From assembly GCA_031282605.1 (NCBI GenBank), contig JAITDK010000051.1, positions 1 to 6,483 of the forward strand: 6,483 nucleotides of DNA, in the 5' to 3' direction. Numbering within the stretch: position 1 is the stretch's first letter; the number at the start of each line of letters is the position of its first letter. This stretch comes from Oscillospiraceae bacterium. GTDB lineage: Bacteria; Bacillota; Clostridia; Christensenellales; Aristaeellaceae. The translations under genes and the position numbers were made by a program. A model generated the notes under the pieces. That model had not been told where the DNA came from and made no database searches. It was given only the letters and a program-made list of their open reading frames with translations. This document shows positions 1 through 5,957 of this stretch, piece by piece.

Positions 1-30
1 AGCCCCGTCGGCTTTTACGCCGACGGGGCT
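1..30 (-). terminator. Probable intrinsic terminator hairpin
   Basis: A perfect 12-bp inverted repeat (AGCCCCGTCGGC and GCCGACGGGGCT) encloses a 6-nt loop. It begins 7 nt beyond the stop codon of the minus-strand gene at 38-367, the expected place for a Rho-independent terminator of that gene. The T-tract that would confirm it lies outside the window. The stem is symmetric, so it could also serve a convergent plus-strand gene to the left. Confidence 0.7.
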
Positions 31-37
31 GCGTTCG

Positions 38-367
38 TCAATCCTCCGCGCCGCAGGCGCATGTCAGGCGAGCCAGACAGCAGGCTAGGCCGCTTGTACA
101 GCGCTCCATCGTGAAGGCCCCGTCGCCCGCGCGCGTCAGCGCTTGCGTCAACTTGCTGGAGTCGCCGACCGAACCGATTAAGCCGGCTGTTTGCCGCGCC
201 ACCTCTGCCAGGCTCGCCAACACCTCACCCAGTCCCGCGGCGCGCTCGCCCAGCGAACTCAGCATCGGCTCTACCTGGTCATGTATGCACTCCCCGCCGT
301 CCGCCGCCACCGCCTCGCAAGTAATGCCGTCGCATAATATATCTAACGTTCCGTCGTATTCCGCCAT
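38..367 (-). CDS. Small cysteine-rich hypothetical protein (109 aa)
   Basis: I do not recognise this protein. The start is placed at the ATG at 365-367 because GGGAGG lies 7 nt upstream on the minus strand. A longer reading from 421 would add 18 residues without such a site. It begins MAEYDGTLDILCDG and has no signal peptide or membrane segment. Eight cysteines sit at the two ends: C12, C17 and C27, then C90, C96, C97, C103 and C105. The 62 residues between are cysteine-free, rich in Ala, Leu, Gly and Glu, and probably helical (about residues 31-80). The C-terminal pattern C-x5-CC-x5-C-x-C could bind metal or form disulfides, but this is inference. It is transcribed away from the F420-ligase-like gene and ends just before a strong hairpin, which suggests a single-gene transcript. 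The good ribosome binding site and terminator support a real gene. Confidence 0.7.
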   Translation of the reverse strand: MAEYDGTLDILCDGITCEAVAADGGECIHDQVEPMLSSLGERAAGLGEVLASLAEVARQTAGLIGSVGDSSKLTQALTRAGDGAFTMERCTSGLACCLARLTCACGAED

Positions 368-418
368 TGTATAACCTCCCTCAAATAGGGTATACTTAAC
401 ACTATGCGGATACAGTAA
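367..418. promoter_or_regulatory. Possible overlapping divergent promoters
   Basis: On the plus strand, TATACT (391-396) is preceded by TTGTAT (367-372) with an 18-nt spacer, a weak sigma-A-like promoter for the gene at 489. On the minus strand, TATACC (394-389) is preceded by TTACTG (418-413), also with 18 nt, for the gene ending at 38. Both -10 elements share the palindrome GTATAC, so the two promoters would compete for the same DNA. Both -35 boxes are poor matches, so this is tentative. Confidence 0.3.
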
Positions 419-444
419 CACCTGTGATTCCCCGCGCTGTTAAT

Positions 445-465
445 CAACGCTCCACCAACGCTCCA
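445..465 (+). repeat. Short direct repeat, CAACGCTCCA twice
   Basis: Two identical 10-bp copies lie at 445-454 and 456-465 with an 11-bp period, just upstream of the ribosome binding site of the gene at 489. The spacing is close to one helical turn, so paired binding sites are possible, but simple slippage is equally likely. Confidence 0.6.
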
Positions 466-488
466 TCAACATTCAACGGAGGCTCCAT

Positions 489-1229
489 ATGGGCATCATA
501 GCATCGCGCAACCTGGACGAACAGCGCCGCCAGCTCGGCGACATCACCTACTTTGACCGCGGCGTCATCGAAGGCGGCGGTCGCCGCTATTCACGCCTCG
601 CAATCCAAACCCACTTCGTGCAGCGGCGCGAATCCAAAGAAGCCCTTGTCGAGCGTTATGTCATCCCGCTCTACGAGAAGGGCGACATACTCTCCTTCGG
701 CGCTAAAGTCATGGCTATGTGCGCCGACAGCGTCGTCGAGCGCAAGGACGTCAAACCTGGCTTTTGGGCTAACTTCCTCTGGCGCTTCGCTGGAATCAAC
801 CATACCGGCGTGGGTATGCACGAACCATACAAGCTGCAGCTTGTCATCAACATAGTCGGCTTGCCTCGCGTCCTGCTCGCCGCGTTCCTGTCCGCCGTTA
901 CCCGTCCGTTCGGATTGCACGGCGTGTTCTACAAGGTTTGCGGACAAGGCGTCGGTGGGATCGATGGATTCTACTTCCGCTCCTCATTCGATATCTACAA
1001 GGAACTTGCCCTGATCAATCCCCCAAACCCCGACCAGCTCTGCAACGAAGTCGAGAACGCGACCGGCGTCCCCACCGTGTTGATGGACGCGAACGACCTG
1101 CAGCGCGATCAGCTCGGCCGCTCTGGAGGCGTGCCGCTAACCGATCAGGAACTGCAGGACGCGTTGAGGGATAATCCATCCGGACAAGGCGATGAGCTGA
1201 CCCCGCTGATCTTAATCAGGCCGTTATGA
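489..1229 (+). CDS. F420-0:gamma-glutamyl ligase-like protein (CofE family)
   Basis: The 246-residue protein matches the F420_ligase family (PF01996, CofE-like) as found in clostridia. CofE adds glutamate to coenzyme F420-0 using GTP, but the true substrate of clostridial homologues is uncertain because most clostridia are not known to make F420. Visible family features are GDILSFGAKVMAMC (65-78, the usual GD-(I/V)-x5-K segment), a conserved block from GLPRVLLAAF (124-133) to GVFYKVCG (145-152), GIDG (157-160), VLMDANDL (197-204) and a C-terminal DNPSGQGDELTP (228-239). The start is well fixed: GGAGG at 478-482 stands 6 nt before the ATG. The N-terminal 50 residues are less recognisable. The protein appears soluble, with no signal peptide. 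A 71-nt gap leads to the transporter gene at 1301, so the two may be cotranscribed. Family assignment is fairly firm; function is not. Confidence 0.78.
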   Translation: MGIIASRNLDEQRRQLGDITYFDRGVIEGGGRRYSRLAIQTHFVQRRESKEALVERYVIPLYEKGDILSFGAKVMAMCADSVVERKDVKPGFWANFLWRFAGINHTGVGMHEPYKLQLVINIVGLPRVLLAAFLSAVTRPFGLHGVFYKVCGQGVGGIDGFYFRSSFDIYKELALINPPNPDQLCNEVENATGVPTVLMDANDLQRDQLGRSGGVPLTDQELQDALRDNPSGQGDELTPLILIRPL

Positions 1230-1244
1230 AAACCGTTATGAAAA
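1221..1244 (+). repeat. 12-bp perfect tandem duplication over a stop codon
   Basis: CCGTTATGAAAA occurs twice in direct succession (1221-1232 and 1233-1244). The first copy encodes the last two residues and TGA stop of the upstream gene. It looks like a recent slippage or duplication. The protein is unchanged because the first copy already terminates it. Confidence 0.85.
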
Positions 1245-1300
1245 GAATGGTTAGTTAAGAATAGTAGGAACGACGAGAAGGAATGACGCCGTGATGACGA

Positions 1301-2212
1301 ATGTTCGCTGTTGAATCCATACTAGCGCTGCTGCTGCTAGTAGCCGCCGGGTTCATTGTTCGCCGGGTTCGCTGGGCGGATGGCGCGGGGTTGACCACTA
1401 TGTCCAACCTGGTGCTGTTTGTGGCGATACCGGCCACCGCTATAGCGAAGCTTCAACGTGAACCTACCCCCGAATTGGTACGCGACCTGATTGCAATATT
1501 CATTTTAAGCGCCGCTATGATGCTCGCTACAGGCGCGTTGGGCTGGGCTTTGTTCCGCAAGGAGCCCAAGCGTCGACGTGCCTTGATTGCGCATTTGAGC
1601 GTGTTCAGCAACTGCGGATTCATGGGATATCCTGTCGTAACCGCGCTGTTCGGCGAGAGCGCGCTGATATACGCGGTAGTGTTCAACGCCTCGTTCAACC
1701 TGCTGGCATGGACTCTCGGCGTGATTCTTTTGAATAAAGATACGGCTCTTGACTGGCGAAAAGCGCTGCTCACGCCCGCGTTGGTCGGTACTGCGTTCGG
1801 GATTGTATGCTTCGCGGCGAAGATTCACTTGCCGCCGTTCCTCGTTTCAGCCTTGGATACGCTGGGATCGCTGACGACTCCGCTGTCAATGATGGTTATC
1901 GGAGCGCGCATGGTTGGCCAGTCGCCTAGAAATCTGATCAACTGGCGGGTGTGGGTTCTGAGTGGGCTGCGGCTTATCGCGTTTCCGCTGATAACGTACG
2001 CGGTTTGCCGGTTGTGCCGTGCGTCGGCTCCGGTGTGTCTTATCACGGCGATACTGGCCGGGATTCCTCACGCCGCCGTAACCGCTATGCAGGCGGAGTA
2101 TTATAACCACGACACAGTATTCGCGTCGAACTGTGTCGCGCTGTCAACCCTGCTGTCGATGGTGACTATACCGCTGCTGTGCCTGGCGCTGGGTATCCGG
2201 GCTTCGGCATAG
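1301..2212 (+). CDS. Auxin efflux carrier (AEC) family transporter
   Basis: This 303-residue, strongly hydrophobic protein fits the AEC family (PF03547). Bacterial members are secondary transporters, some linked to malate or other carboxylates. About ten membrane segments can be read, with five on each side of a central loop. The first half contains the crossover motif NCGFMGYPV (104-112). The second half contains TTPLSMMVIGA (192-202), then MQAEYYNHD (263-271) and STLLSMVTIPL (282-292), all characteristic of the family. Length is typical. The ATG at 1301 is chosen because the first helix starts at once and the reading frame is closed just upstream (TGA at 1292-1294). Its ribosome binding site is poor: AAGGA at 1278-1282 is 18 nt away, so translation may be weak or coupled. 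No convincing promoter is seen in the 71-nt gap, so cotranscription with the gene at 489 is plausible. The substrate cannot be told from sequence. Confidence 0.88.
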   Translation: MFAVESILALLLLVAAGFIVRRVRWADGAGLTTMSNLVLFVAIPATAIAKLQREPTPELVRDLIAIFILSAAMMLATGALGWALFRKEPKRRRALIAHLSVFSNCGFMGYPVVTALFGESALIYAVVFNASFNLLAWTLGVILLNKDTALDWRKALLTPALVGTAFGIVCFAAKIHLPPFLVSALDTLGSLTTPLSMMVIGARMVGQSPRNLINWRVWVLSGLRLIAFPLITYAVCRLCRASAPVCLITAILAGIPHAAVTAMQAEYYNHDTVFASNCVALSTLLSMVTIPLLCLALGIRASA

Positions 2213-2260
2213 ATTTACGCAACATACGCCAGAAAATATTCCCATAATTTATAAGTTTTG

Positions 2261-2284
2261 TCGATTTACAACCGCTCCAATCGA
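2261..2284. promoter_or_regulatory. Inverted repeat across the operon promoter
   Basis: TCGATT (2261-2266) and AATCGA (2279-2284) form a perfect 6-bp inverted repeat with a 12-nt spacer. It overlaps the -35 box and ends just before the -10 box. The position suits a repressor or activator site, but a repeat this short may be chance. Confidence 0.3.
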
Positions 2285-2293
2285 TGGTATACT
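2265..2293 (+). promoter_or_regulatory. Sigma-A-type promoter of the ABC transporter/lyase operon
   Basis: TTTACA (2265-2270) and TATACT (2288-2293) are separated by exactly 17 nt. Each matches five of six consensus bases. An AT-rich stretch (about 2231-2260) lies upstream and may act as an UP element. Transcription would begin near 2300, giving a leader of about 60 nt. This is the best promoter in the window. Confidence 0.75.
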
Positions 2294-2297
2294 TTGT

Positions 2298-2338
2298 TTA
2301 CCCTAATTTCATATTAAACTGATATGAAATAGGGGTAA
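2298..2338. promoter_or_regulatory. Large dyad/hairpin at the predicted transcription start
   Basis: Two 17-bp arms (2298-2314 and 2322-2338) pair at 15 of 17 positions around a 7-nt spacer (2315-2321). The inner nine bases are perfect: ATTTCATAT-N7-ATATGAAAT. The dyad begins at the predicted +1 and ends 9 nt before the GGAGG of the binding-protein gene. It could be a repressor operator downstream of the promoter, or a 5' mRNA hairpin that protects or regulates the transcript. It lacks a T-tract and is not a convincing terminator. I cannot name the regulator. Confidence 0.7.
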
Positions 2339-2359
2339 TAAACGTATGGAGGTAACAGC

Positions 2360-3211
2360 ATGAGTAACACTGACACCGCGCGGTCACGAACTATTGGCAG
2401 AACGATCCTGGTGGTAATCCTGTGCTGCTGCGTGCTGGCGGGCGGTTTCGCGTTTGCGGAAGAACCCGTGACGCAGATACTCGCGGCGAACAGCGGCGGG
2501 CCGCGCCCCTATGCCTTCTATGACGAAAACAACGAAGTGGCCGGTTATGAGATCGACTTGATCAACGCCATCGACGCGCTGCTGCCGCAGTATTCCATCA
2601 AGTTAGAGCAGACGGAATTCGCGAGCATATTCGCCGGGATAGACGCCGGTCGCTATCAACTAGGCGCCAACAACCTTACCAAGAAACCCGAACGCGAGGA
2701 GAAATATCTATTCGCGAACGAGTATTACGCGTACAATTATACGGTGGCCGTCGTGAAAAAGGGCCGCACTGACATAGCGACGCTGGAAGACCTGGGCGGC
2801 AAGAAGGTGTACGTCGGCGACAGCGGAGGGTTCGCCCAGTTGTTCTTCGACAGCTTTAACGCGGAACATCCCGACAACCCGGTAATCACGATCTACTCCA
2901 GCGCGGATTCGCTCAAGCAGTACCAGGATGTTGCGTCCGGCGCGATAGACTTTGTGTTTAGCGAAACCGTTATCATAAACGAATACTTTGAGGAATACCC
3001 CGAGCTTGAAGAGGTATTGGAATACGTGTTCTTCTCTCAGGAAGAAACGCAGCAAATACAGGATCCATACGCGTGGTATATCTACCCAAAGACGGAAGAC
3101 GGCGAGAAACTGCGCGACGCCGTTGACGGCGCGATCCTGCAGCTGGTGGAAAGCGGCAAGCTTAAGGAGCTGTCCGAACAGTGGTTCGGATTCGACGCGA
3201 CTGGCCGCTGA
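2360..3211 (+). CDS. Amino-acid ABC transporter substrate-binding protein, cystine-type
   Basis: This 283-residue family 3 solute-binding protein (SBP_bac_3 fold) captures an amino acid outside the membrane for the adjacent permease and ATPase. Residues 1-33 are a signal peptide: basic RSRTIGR, a hydrophobic core (15-30) and an AFA|E cleavage site after A33. The mature part has the expected opening (PYAFYDENNEVAGYEIDL, 50-67), then GANNLTKKPEREEKYLFAN (102-120), close to the N-x-T-x-(T/K)-x-E-R-x-x-K-Y-x-F signature common in cystine-binding proteins. VYVGDSGG (150-157) and a helical C-terminus LKELSEQWFG (268-277) follow. GGAGG at 2348-2352, 7 nt upstream, fixes the start. No lipobox cysteine is present at the cleavage site, although a CCC run lies within the signal core (22-24), which is unusual for a Gram-positive binding protein. 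Cystine specificity is inferred from family features and the downstream lyase. Confidence 0.9.
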   Translation: MSNTDTARSRTIGRTILVVILCCCVLAGGFAFAEEPVTQILAANSGGPRPYAFYDENNEVAGYEIDLINAIDALLPQYSIKLEQTEFASIFAGIDAGRYQLGANNLTKKPEREEKYLFANEYYAYNYTVAVVKKGRTDIATLEDLGGKKVYVGDSGGFAQLFFDSFNAEHPDNPVITIYSSADSLKQYQDVASGAIDFVFSETVIINEYFEEYPELEEVLEYVFFSQEETQQIQDPYAWYIYPKTEDGEKLRDAVDGAILQLVESGKLKELSEQWFGFDATGR

Positions 3212-3241
3212 TTGGTTTGGACAATCAGCAAGGAACCAATC
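3210..3241 (+). other. Intercistronic hairpin 1, at the binding-protein stop codon
   Basis: GATTGGTT (3210-3217) and AACCAATC (3234-3241) form a perfect 8-bp stem with a 16-nt loop, starting inside the TGA stop. It directly precedes a stronger hairpin at 3246-3279. It probably acts with that hairpin on mRNA 3'-end stability. Confidence 0.55.
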
Positions 3242-3245
3242 GGAG

Positions 3246-3279
3246 CGATCGGCGGGCTAGAGGGGATGCCCGCCGATCG
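3246..3279 (+). other. Intercistronic hairpin 2, strong GC-rich stem
   Basis: CGATCGGCGGGC (3246-3257) and GCCCGCCGATCG (3268-3279) form a perfect 12-bp stem with a 10-nt loop between the binding-protein and permease genes. No run of T follows, so complete termination is unlikely. Such structures commonly stabilise the upstream message or attenuate downstream expression, giving more binding protein than membrane parts. That role is inferred here. Confidence 0.75.
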
Positions 3280-3305
3280 TTGGCGTATAGACGAGGGGGA
3301 GCTTC

Positions 3306-4055
3306 ATGACCGTTTTATTCGACTTCAAGCTGGTGTTCACACAGATACCAAGGATTCTGCGTTATCTGCCCATCACGCTGGAGATTGCGGCGGCGTCCAC
3401 GGTCTTCAGCCTGATAATAGGGTTCCTGGTCGCGCTGATCAAGATCAAGAAAATCCGCGCGCTCAGCCAGATCGTATCGTTCTATGTCTCGTTCACGCGC
3501 GGCACGCCCATCATCGTGCAGTTATATACCACATACTACGGCATCCCTATGATACTTCAATATATAAACAGGCGGTATGGACTCAACCTAAACGTGAACG
3601 GCATTCCGCCAATCGTGTTCGCGCTGGTCGCGCTCGCGCTCAACGACGGCGCGTATACATCCGAGAGCATCCGCGCCGCGATCCTCTCGGTGGAAAAGGG
3701 GCAGATGGAAGCCGCACAATCCATCGGCATGACCACCTTTCAAACGCTGAAGCGTATCATCGTGCCGGAGGCTCTCGTCGTCGCGCTGCCATCGTTGGGC
3801 AACGCGTTCATCGGAATGATAAAGGGTACGTCGCTGGTGTTCACGTGCGCGGTCGTTGAAATGACGGCGGCCGGGCGCATGATGGCGTCGCGCAACTTCC
3901 GCTACTTTGAGATGTATGTCTCCCTCGCGGTGATATACTGGGTAATAACGATGGTTGTGTCGCGCTTGCTGCTGCTTTGGGAGAAGAAGCTGAAATGCAA
4001 TGAAAGGCAGGTGCCCGGCCTTGATCAAAGTGCAAGGGCTCAAGAAATGGTTTAG
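3306..4055 (+). CDS. Amino-acid ABC transporter permease
   Basis: This 249-residue inner-membrane protein belongs to the HisMQ-type permease family (BPD_transp_1) that moves polar amino acids. It begins with an amphipathic stretch and a first helix (about 22-45), then FTRGTPIIVQL (63-73), a family hallmark. The cytoplasmic EAA loop that contacts the ATPase is clear: EAAQSIGMTTFQTLKRIIVP (135-154). Further helices follow (about 155-185 and 203-225), and then a basic tail. Length is typical, and a single permease implies a homodimer. GAGGGGGAG (3293-3301) precedes the ATG. The last 35 bases overlap the favoured start of the ATPase gene, so the C-terminal tail (about 230-249) overlies the next gene's start signals. 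Similarity to cystine permeases of the TcyB/TcyL type is an impression from the EAA region and context. Confidence 0.92.
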   Translation: MTVLFDFKLVFTQIPRILRYLPITLEIAAASTVFSLIIGFLVALIKIKKIRALSQIVSFYVSFTRGTPIIVQLYTTYYGIPMILQYINRRYGLNLNVNGIPPIVFALVALALNDGAYTSESIRAAILSVEKGQMEAAQSIGMTTFQTLKRIIVPEALVVALPSLGNAFIGMIKGTSLVFTCAVVEMTAAGRMMASRNFRYFEMYVSLAVIYWVITMVVSRLLLLWEKKLKCNERQVPGLDQSARAQEMV

Positions 4056-4773
4056 CTCGAATCAAGTGCTCAAGGGCGTCGATCTGACGGTGGCGGACGG
4101 CGGAGTCCTCGCGGTGATCGGCGCGTCCGGGTCGGGTAAATCCACATTGCTGCGCTGTATAGACTTCCTGGAGACGCCGTCCGAAGGACGCATCACGCTG
4201 GATGAGGTCAGCTTCGACGTGAAGAAGGCCAGGAAACAGGATGTGCAGTACATGCGGCGGCACACCGCGATGGTGTTCCAGCTGTTCAATCTGTTCAAGT
4301 ACAAGACGGCGCTTGAGAATGTGACGGAAGGCCTGCTCGTCGTCAAGAAGATGACGCGGACGCAGGCGGTGCAACTGGCCGAATACCAGCTGGAGCAGGT
4401 CGGTTTGAGCGACCGCATGGCCTACTACCCCAATCAGCTGTCGGGCGGTCAACAACAGCGCGTCGCAATCGCCCGCGCGCTTGCCATGGATCCCAAGGTG
4501 ATCCTGTTGGATGAACCGACGTCCGCTCTAGATCCGGAGATGATAGCGGATGTGCTGTCCGTCATACAAAGGGTCGCCAAGTCCGGCCGCACGATGATAC
4601 TCGTGTCCCACGAGATGCACTTCGTATACGATATCTCCGACCGCGTGATGTTCCTGGACGACGGCCTGGCGCTGGAAGAAGGCACGCCTCAAGAGGTGTT
4701 CGGCGCGCCTAAGCACGAACGCACTCAGCAGTTTATATCGCGCGTCAACCTCAACAACAACTATGTGATTTAA
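4021..4773 (+). CDS. Amino-acid ABC transporter ATP-binding protein
   Basis: This cytoplasmic ATPase powers the permease encoded just upstream. From the TTG at 4021 it is 250 residues. All ABC motifs are intact: Walker A GASGSGKST (34-42), Q-loop Q87 in VFQLFNLF, signature LSGGQQQR (140-147), Walker B VILLDEP (160-166) followed by the D-loop SALD (168-171), and the switch histidine H197 in SHEM. It belongs to the polar amino-acid uptake class (GlnQ/HisP/TcyC-like). Start choice: TTG at 4021 gives the family's usual N-terminus M-I-K-V-x-x-L and has AGGCAGGTG (4005-4013) 7 nt upstream. An ATG at 4000 would add seven atypical residues (MKGRCPA) and lacks a good ribosome binding site. The gene overlaps the permease gene by 35 nt, implying translational coupling. 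Fourteen nucleotides separate it from the lyase gene. Confidence 0.93.
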   Translation: MIKVQGLKKWFSSNQVLKGVDLTVADGGVLAVIGASGSGKSTLLRCIDFLETPSEGRITLDEVSFDVKKARKQDVQYMRRHTAMVFQLFNLFKYKTALENVTEGLLVVKKMTRTQAVQLAEYQLEQVGLSDRMAYYPNQLSGGQQQRVAIARALAMDPKVILLDEPTSALDPEMIADVLSVIQRVAKSGRTMILVSHEMHFVYDISDRVMFLDDGLALEEGTPQEVFGAPKHERTQQFISRVNLNNNYVI

Positions 4774-4787
4774 GCGAGGTGGCTTGA

Positions 4788-5957
4788 TTGGCGACAGCAC
4801 TATCAATGGATTCGACGTTCGATTTTGACACAGTTCAGAACCGGCGCGGCTCTCACTGCATCAAGTGGGATACTGTGCCGGACGACGTGATCCCGATGAG
4901 CATCGCGGACATGGACTTCGCCTCGCCGCCATGCGTCGTCGAGGCTATGGCGGCGCGCGTCTCATCGGGCATATACGGGTATACCTTCCCGCCGAAGTCA
5001 CTGACGCGAACACTGCTGGCTTGGCTGGATTCACAGTATGGCGCGCGCGCTGACGCGGACTGGATCGTTCCGCTGGGAGGCATCGTGCCCGCGCTGGCGG
5101 TCGCCGCTCAACTCACGGAAGGCACGCTCGCCGCGCATACGCCCAACTATTCCATGCTGTTGGGCGCGCCGGCAAGGGCTGGACGCGCAGCCGATCTGAC
5201 GACGTTCCCGCTCGCCAACAACGACGAATCGTATGCGATCGACTTTGACGCCCTTGAACGTGACGCACCGTCGGGCACGGGGCTTTACTACTTGTGCAAC
5301 CCGCACAATCCGGTCGGGCGCGTTTACGACAAAGCCGAGCTGGAACGCCTGAGCCATATAGCGGATGAACGCGGTTGGATCGTCGTGTCGGATGAAATCC
5401 ACTGCGAACTGCTGTTTGGTAAGACGCATACCCCTTATTGGACGTTAAACAACGCGGCGCGGGATCATTCCGTGACGTTCTATAGCCCCGGCAAGACCTA
5501 CAATCTGCCGGGAATTCCGTTCGCGTTCGCTGTGATACCGAACCCAACCCTGCGAGAACGGTTTGTTAAGCTGAATTACGGCGGCGGTATGCCCGGCATT
5601 TTCAACGTCACGGCGGCGGAAGCCGCGTATCGTAACGGCGGTCAATGGCGTGACGCGCTGCTGACGGTTCTGCGCAGCAACCGTGACGAACTCCTGCGCC
5701 GCTTGGCGGTCGATCTCCCGCTGGCGCGCTTCACAAAACCTGAAGCAACCTATCTGGAGTGGATCGACTTCCGCCCCTACGGATTGGAAAACCCGGCGGC
5801 GTTCATGCTTGAAAAAGCGCGCGTCGCGCTGACGGACGGCAAGCCGTTCGGCGGTCAAGGATACGCGCGGTTGAACTTCGGCTGCCCGCGCGCGCTGCTC
5901 GATCAGGCGCTCGACAGGATTCGCGGCGCGCTTTTGCGTGAAGGATTGATCGCGTGA
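4788..5957 (+). CDS. patB: MalY/PatB-type C-S lyase (cystathionine beta-lyase family, PLP-dependent)
   Basis: This 389-residue fold-type I PLP enzyme matches the MalY/PatB group, cytoplasmic enzymes that cleave the C-S bond of cystathionine, cysteine, cystine or related S-conjugates. Key features are FDFDTVQNRRG (11-21), IADMDFASPP (39-48), NPHNPVGRVY (171-180), SDEIHCELL with the PLP-contacting D202 (201-209), and SPGKTYNLPG (233-242), where K236 is the Schiff-base lysine. The carboxylate-binding arginine is R361 in YARLNFG. Length is typical. The TTG at 4788 is preferred because GAGGTGG (4776-4782) lies 5 nt upstream. An ATG at 4806 would remove six residues and match shorter homologues, but is too far from that site. 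As last gene of the transporter operon it probably releases sulfide or a thiol from the imported sulfur amino acid. An aminotransferase role is possible but less likely. Confidence 0.9.
   Translation: MATALSMDSTFDFDTVQNRRGSHCIKWDTVPDDVIPMSIADMDFASPPCVVEAMAARVSSGIYGYTFPPKSLTRTLLAWLDSQYGARADADWIVPLGGIVPALAVAAQLTEGTLAAHTPNYSMLLGAPARAGRAADLTTFPLANNDESYAIDFDALERDAPSGTGLYYLCNPHNPVGRVYDKAELERLSHIADERGWIVVSDEIHCELLFGKTHTPYWTLNNAARDHSVTFYSPGKTYNLPGIPFAFAVIPNPTLRERFVKLNYGGGMPGIFNVTAAEAAYRNGGQWRDALLTVLRSNRDELLRRLAVDLPLARFTKPEATYLEWIDFRPYGLENPAAFMLEKARVALTDGKPFGGQGYARLNFGCPRALLDQALDRIRGALLREGLIA

Noticed and set aside
111..374. Plus-strand open frame of 87 codons opposite the cysteine-rich gene
   Set aside because: It is antisense to a gene with better start signals. 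It has no ribosome binding site, and its Pro/Ser/Ala-rich composition is typical of a shadow frame.
2298..2338. Dyad considered as a terminator for the AEC gene or a known riboswitch
   Set aside because: It is AT-rich without a following T run, lies downstream of the promoter, and is too short for a T-box, SAM or other known riboswitch.
3212..3859. Long plus-strand frame of 215 codons overlapping the permease
   Set aside because: It is a different frame of the permease gene, with a His/Arg-rich composition and no family motif, whereas the permease frame has clear EAA-loop and membrane features.
3841..4455. Minus-strand frame of 204 codons opposite the permease end and ATPase
   Set aside because: It lies opposite the intact ABC ATPase motifs, and long antisense frames are expected in GC-rich codon usage.
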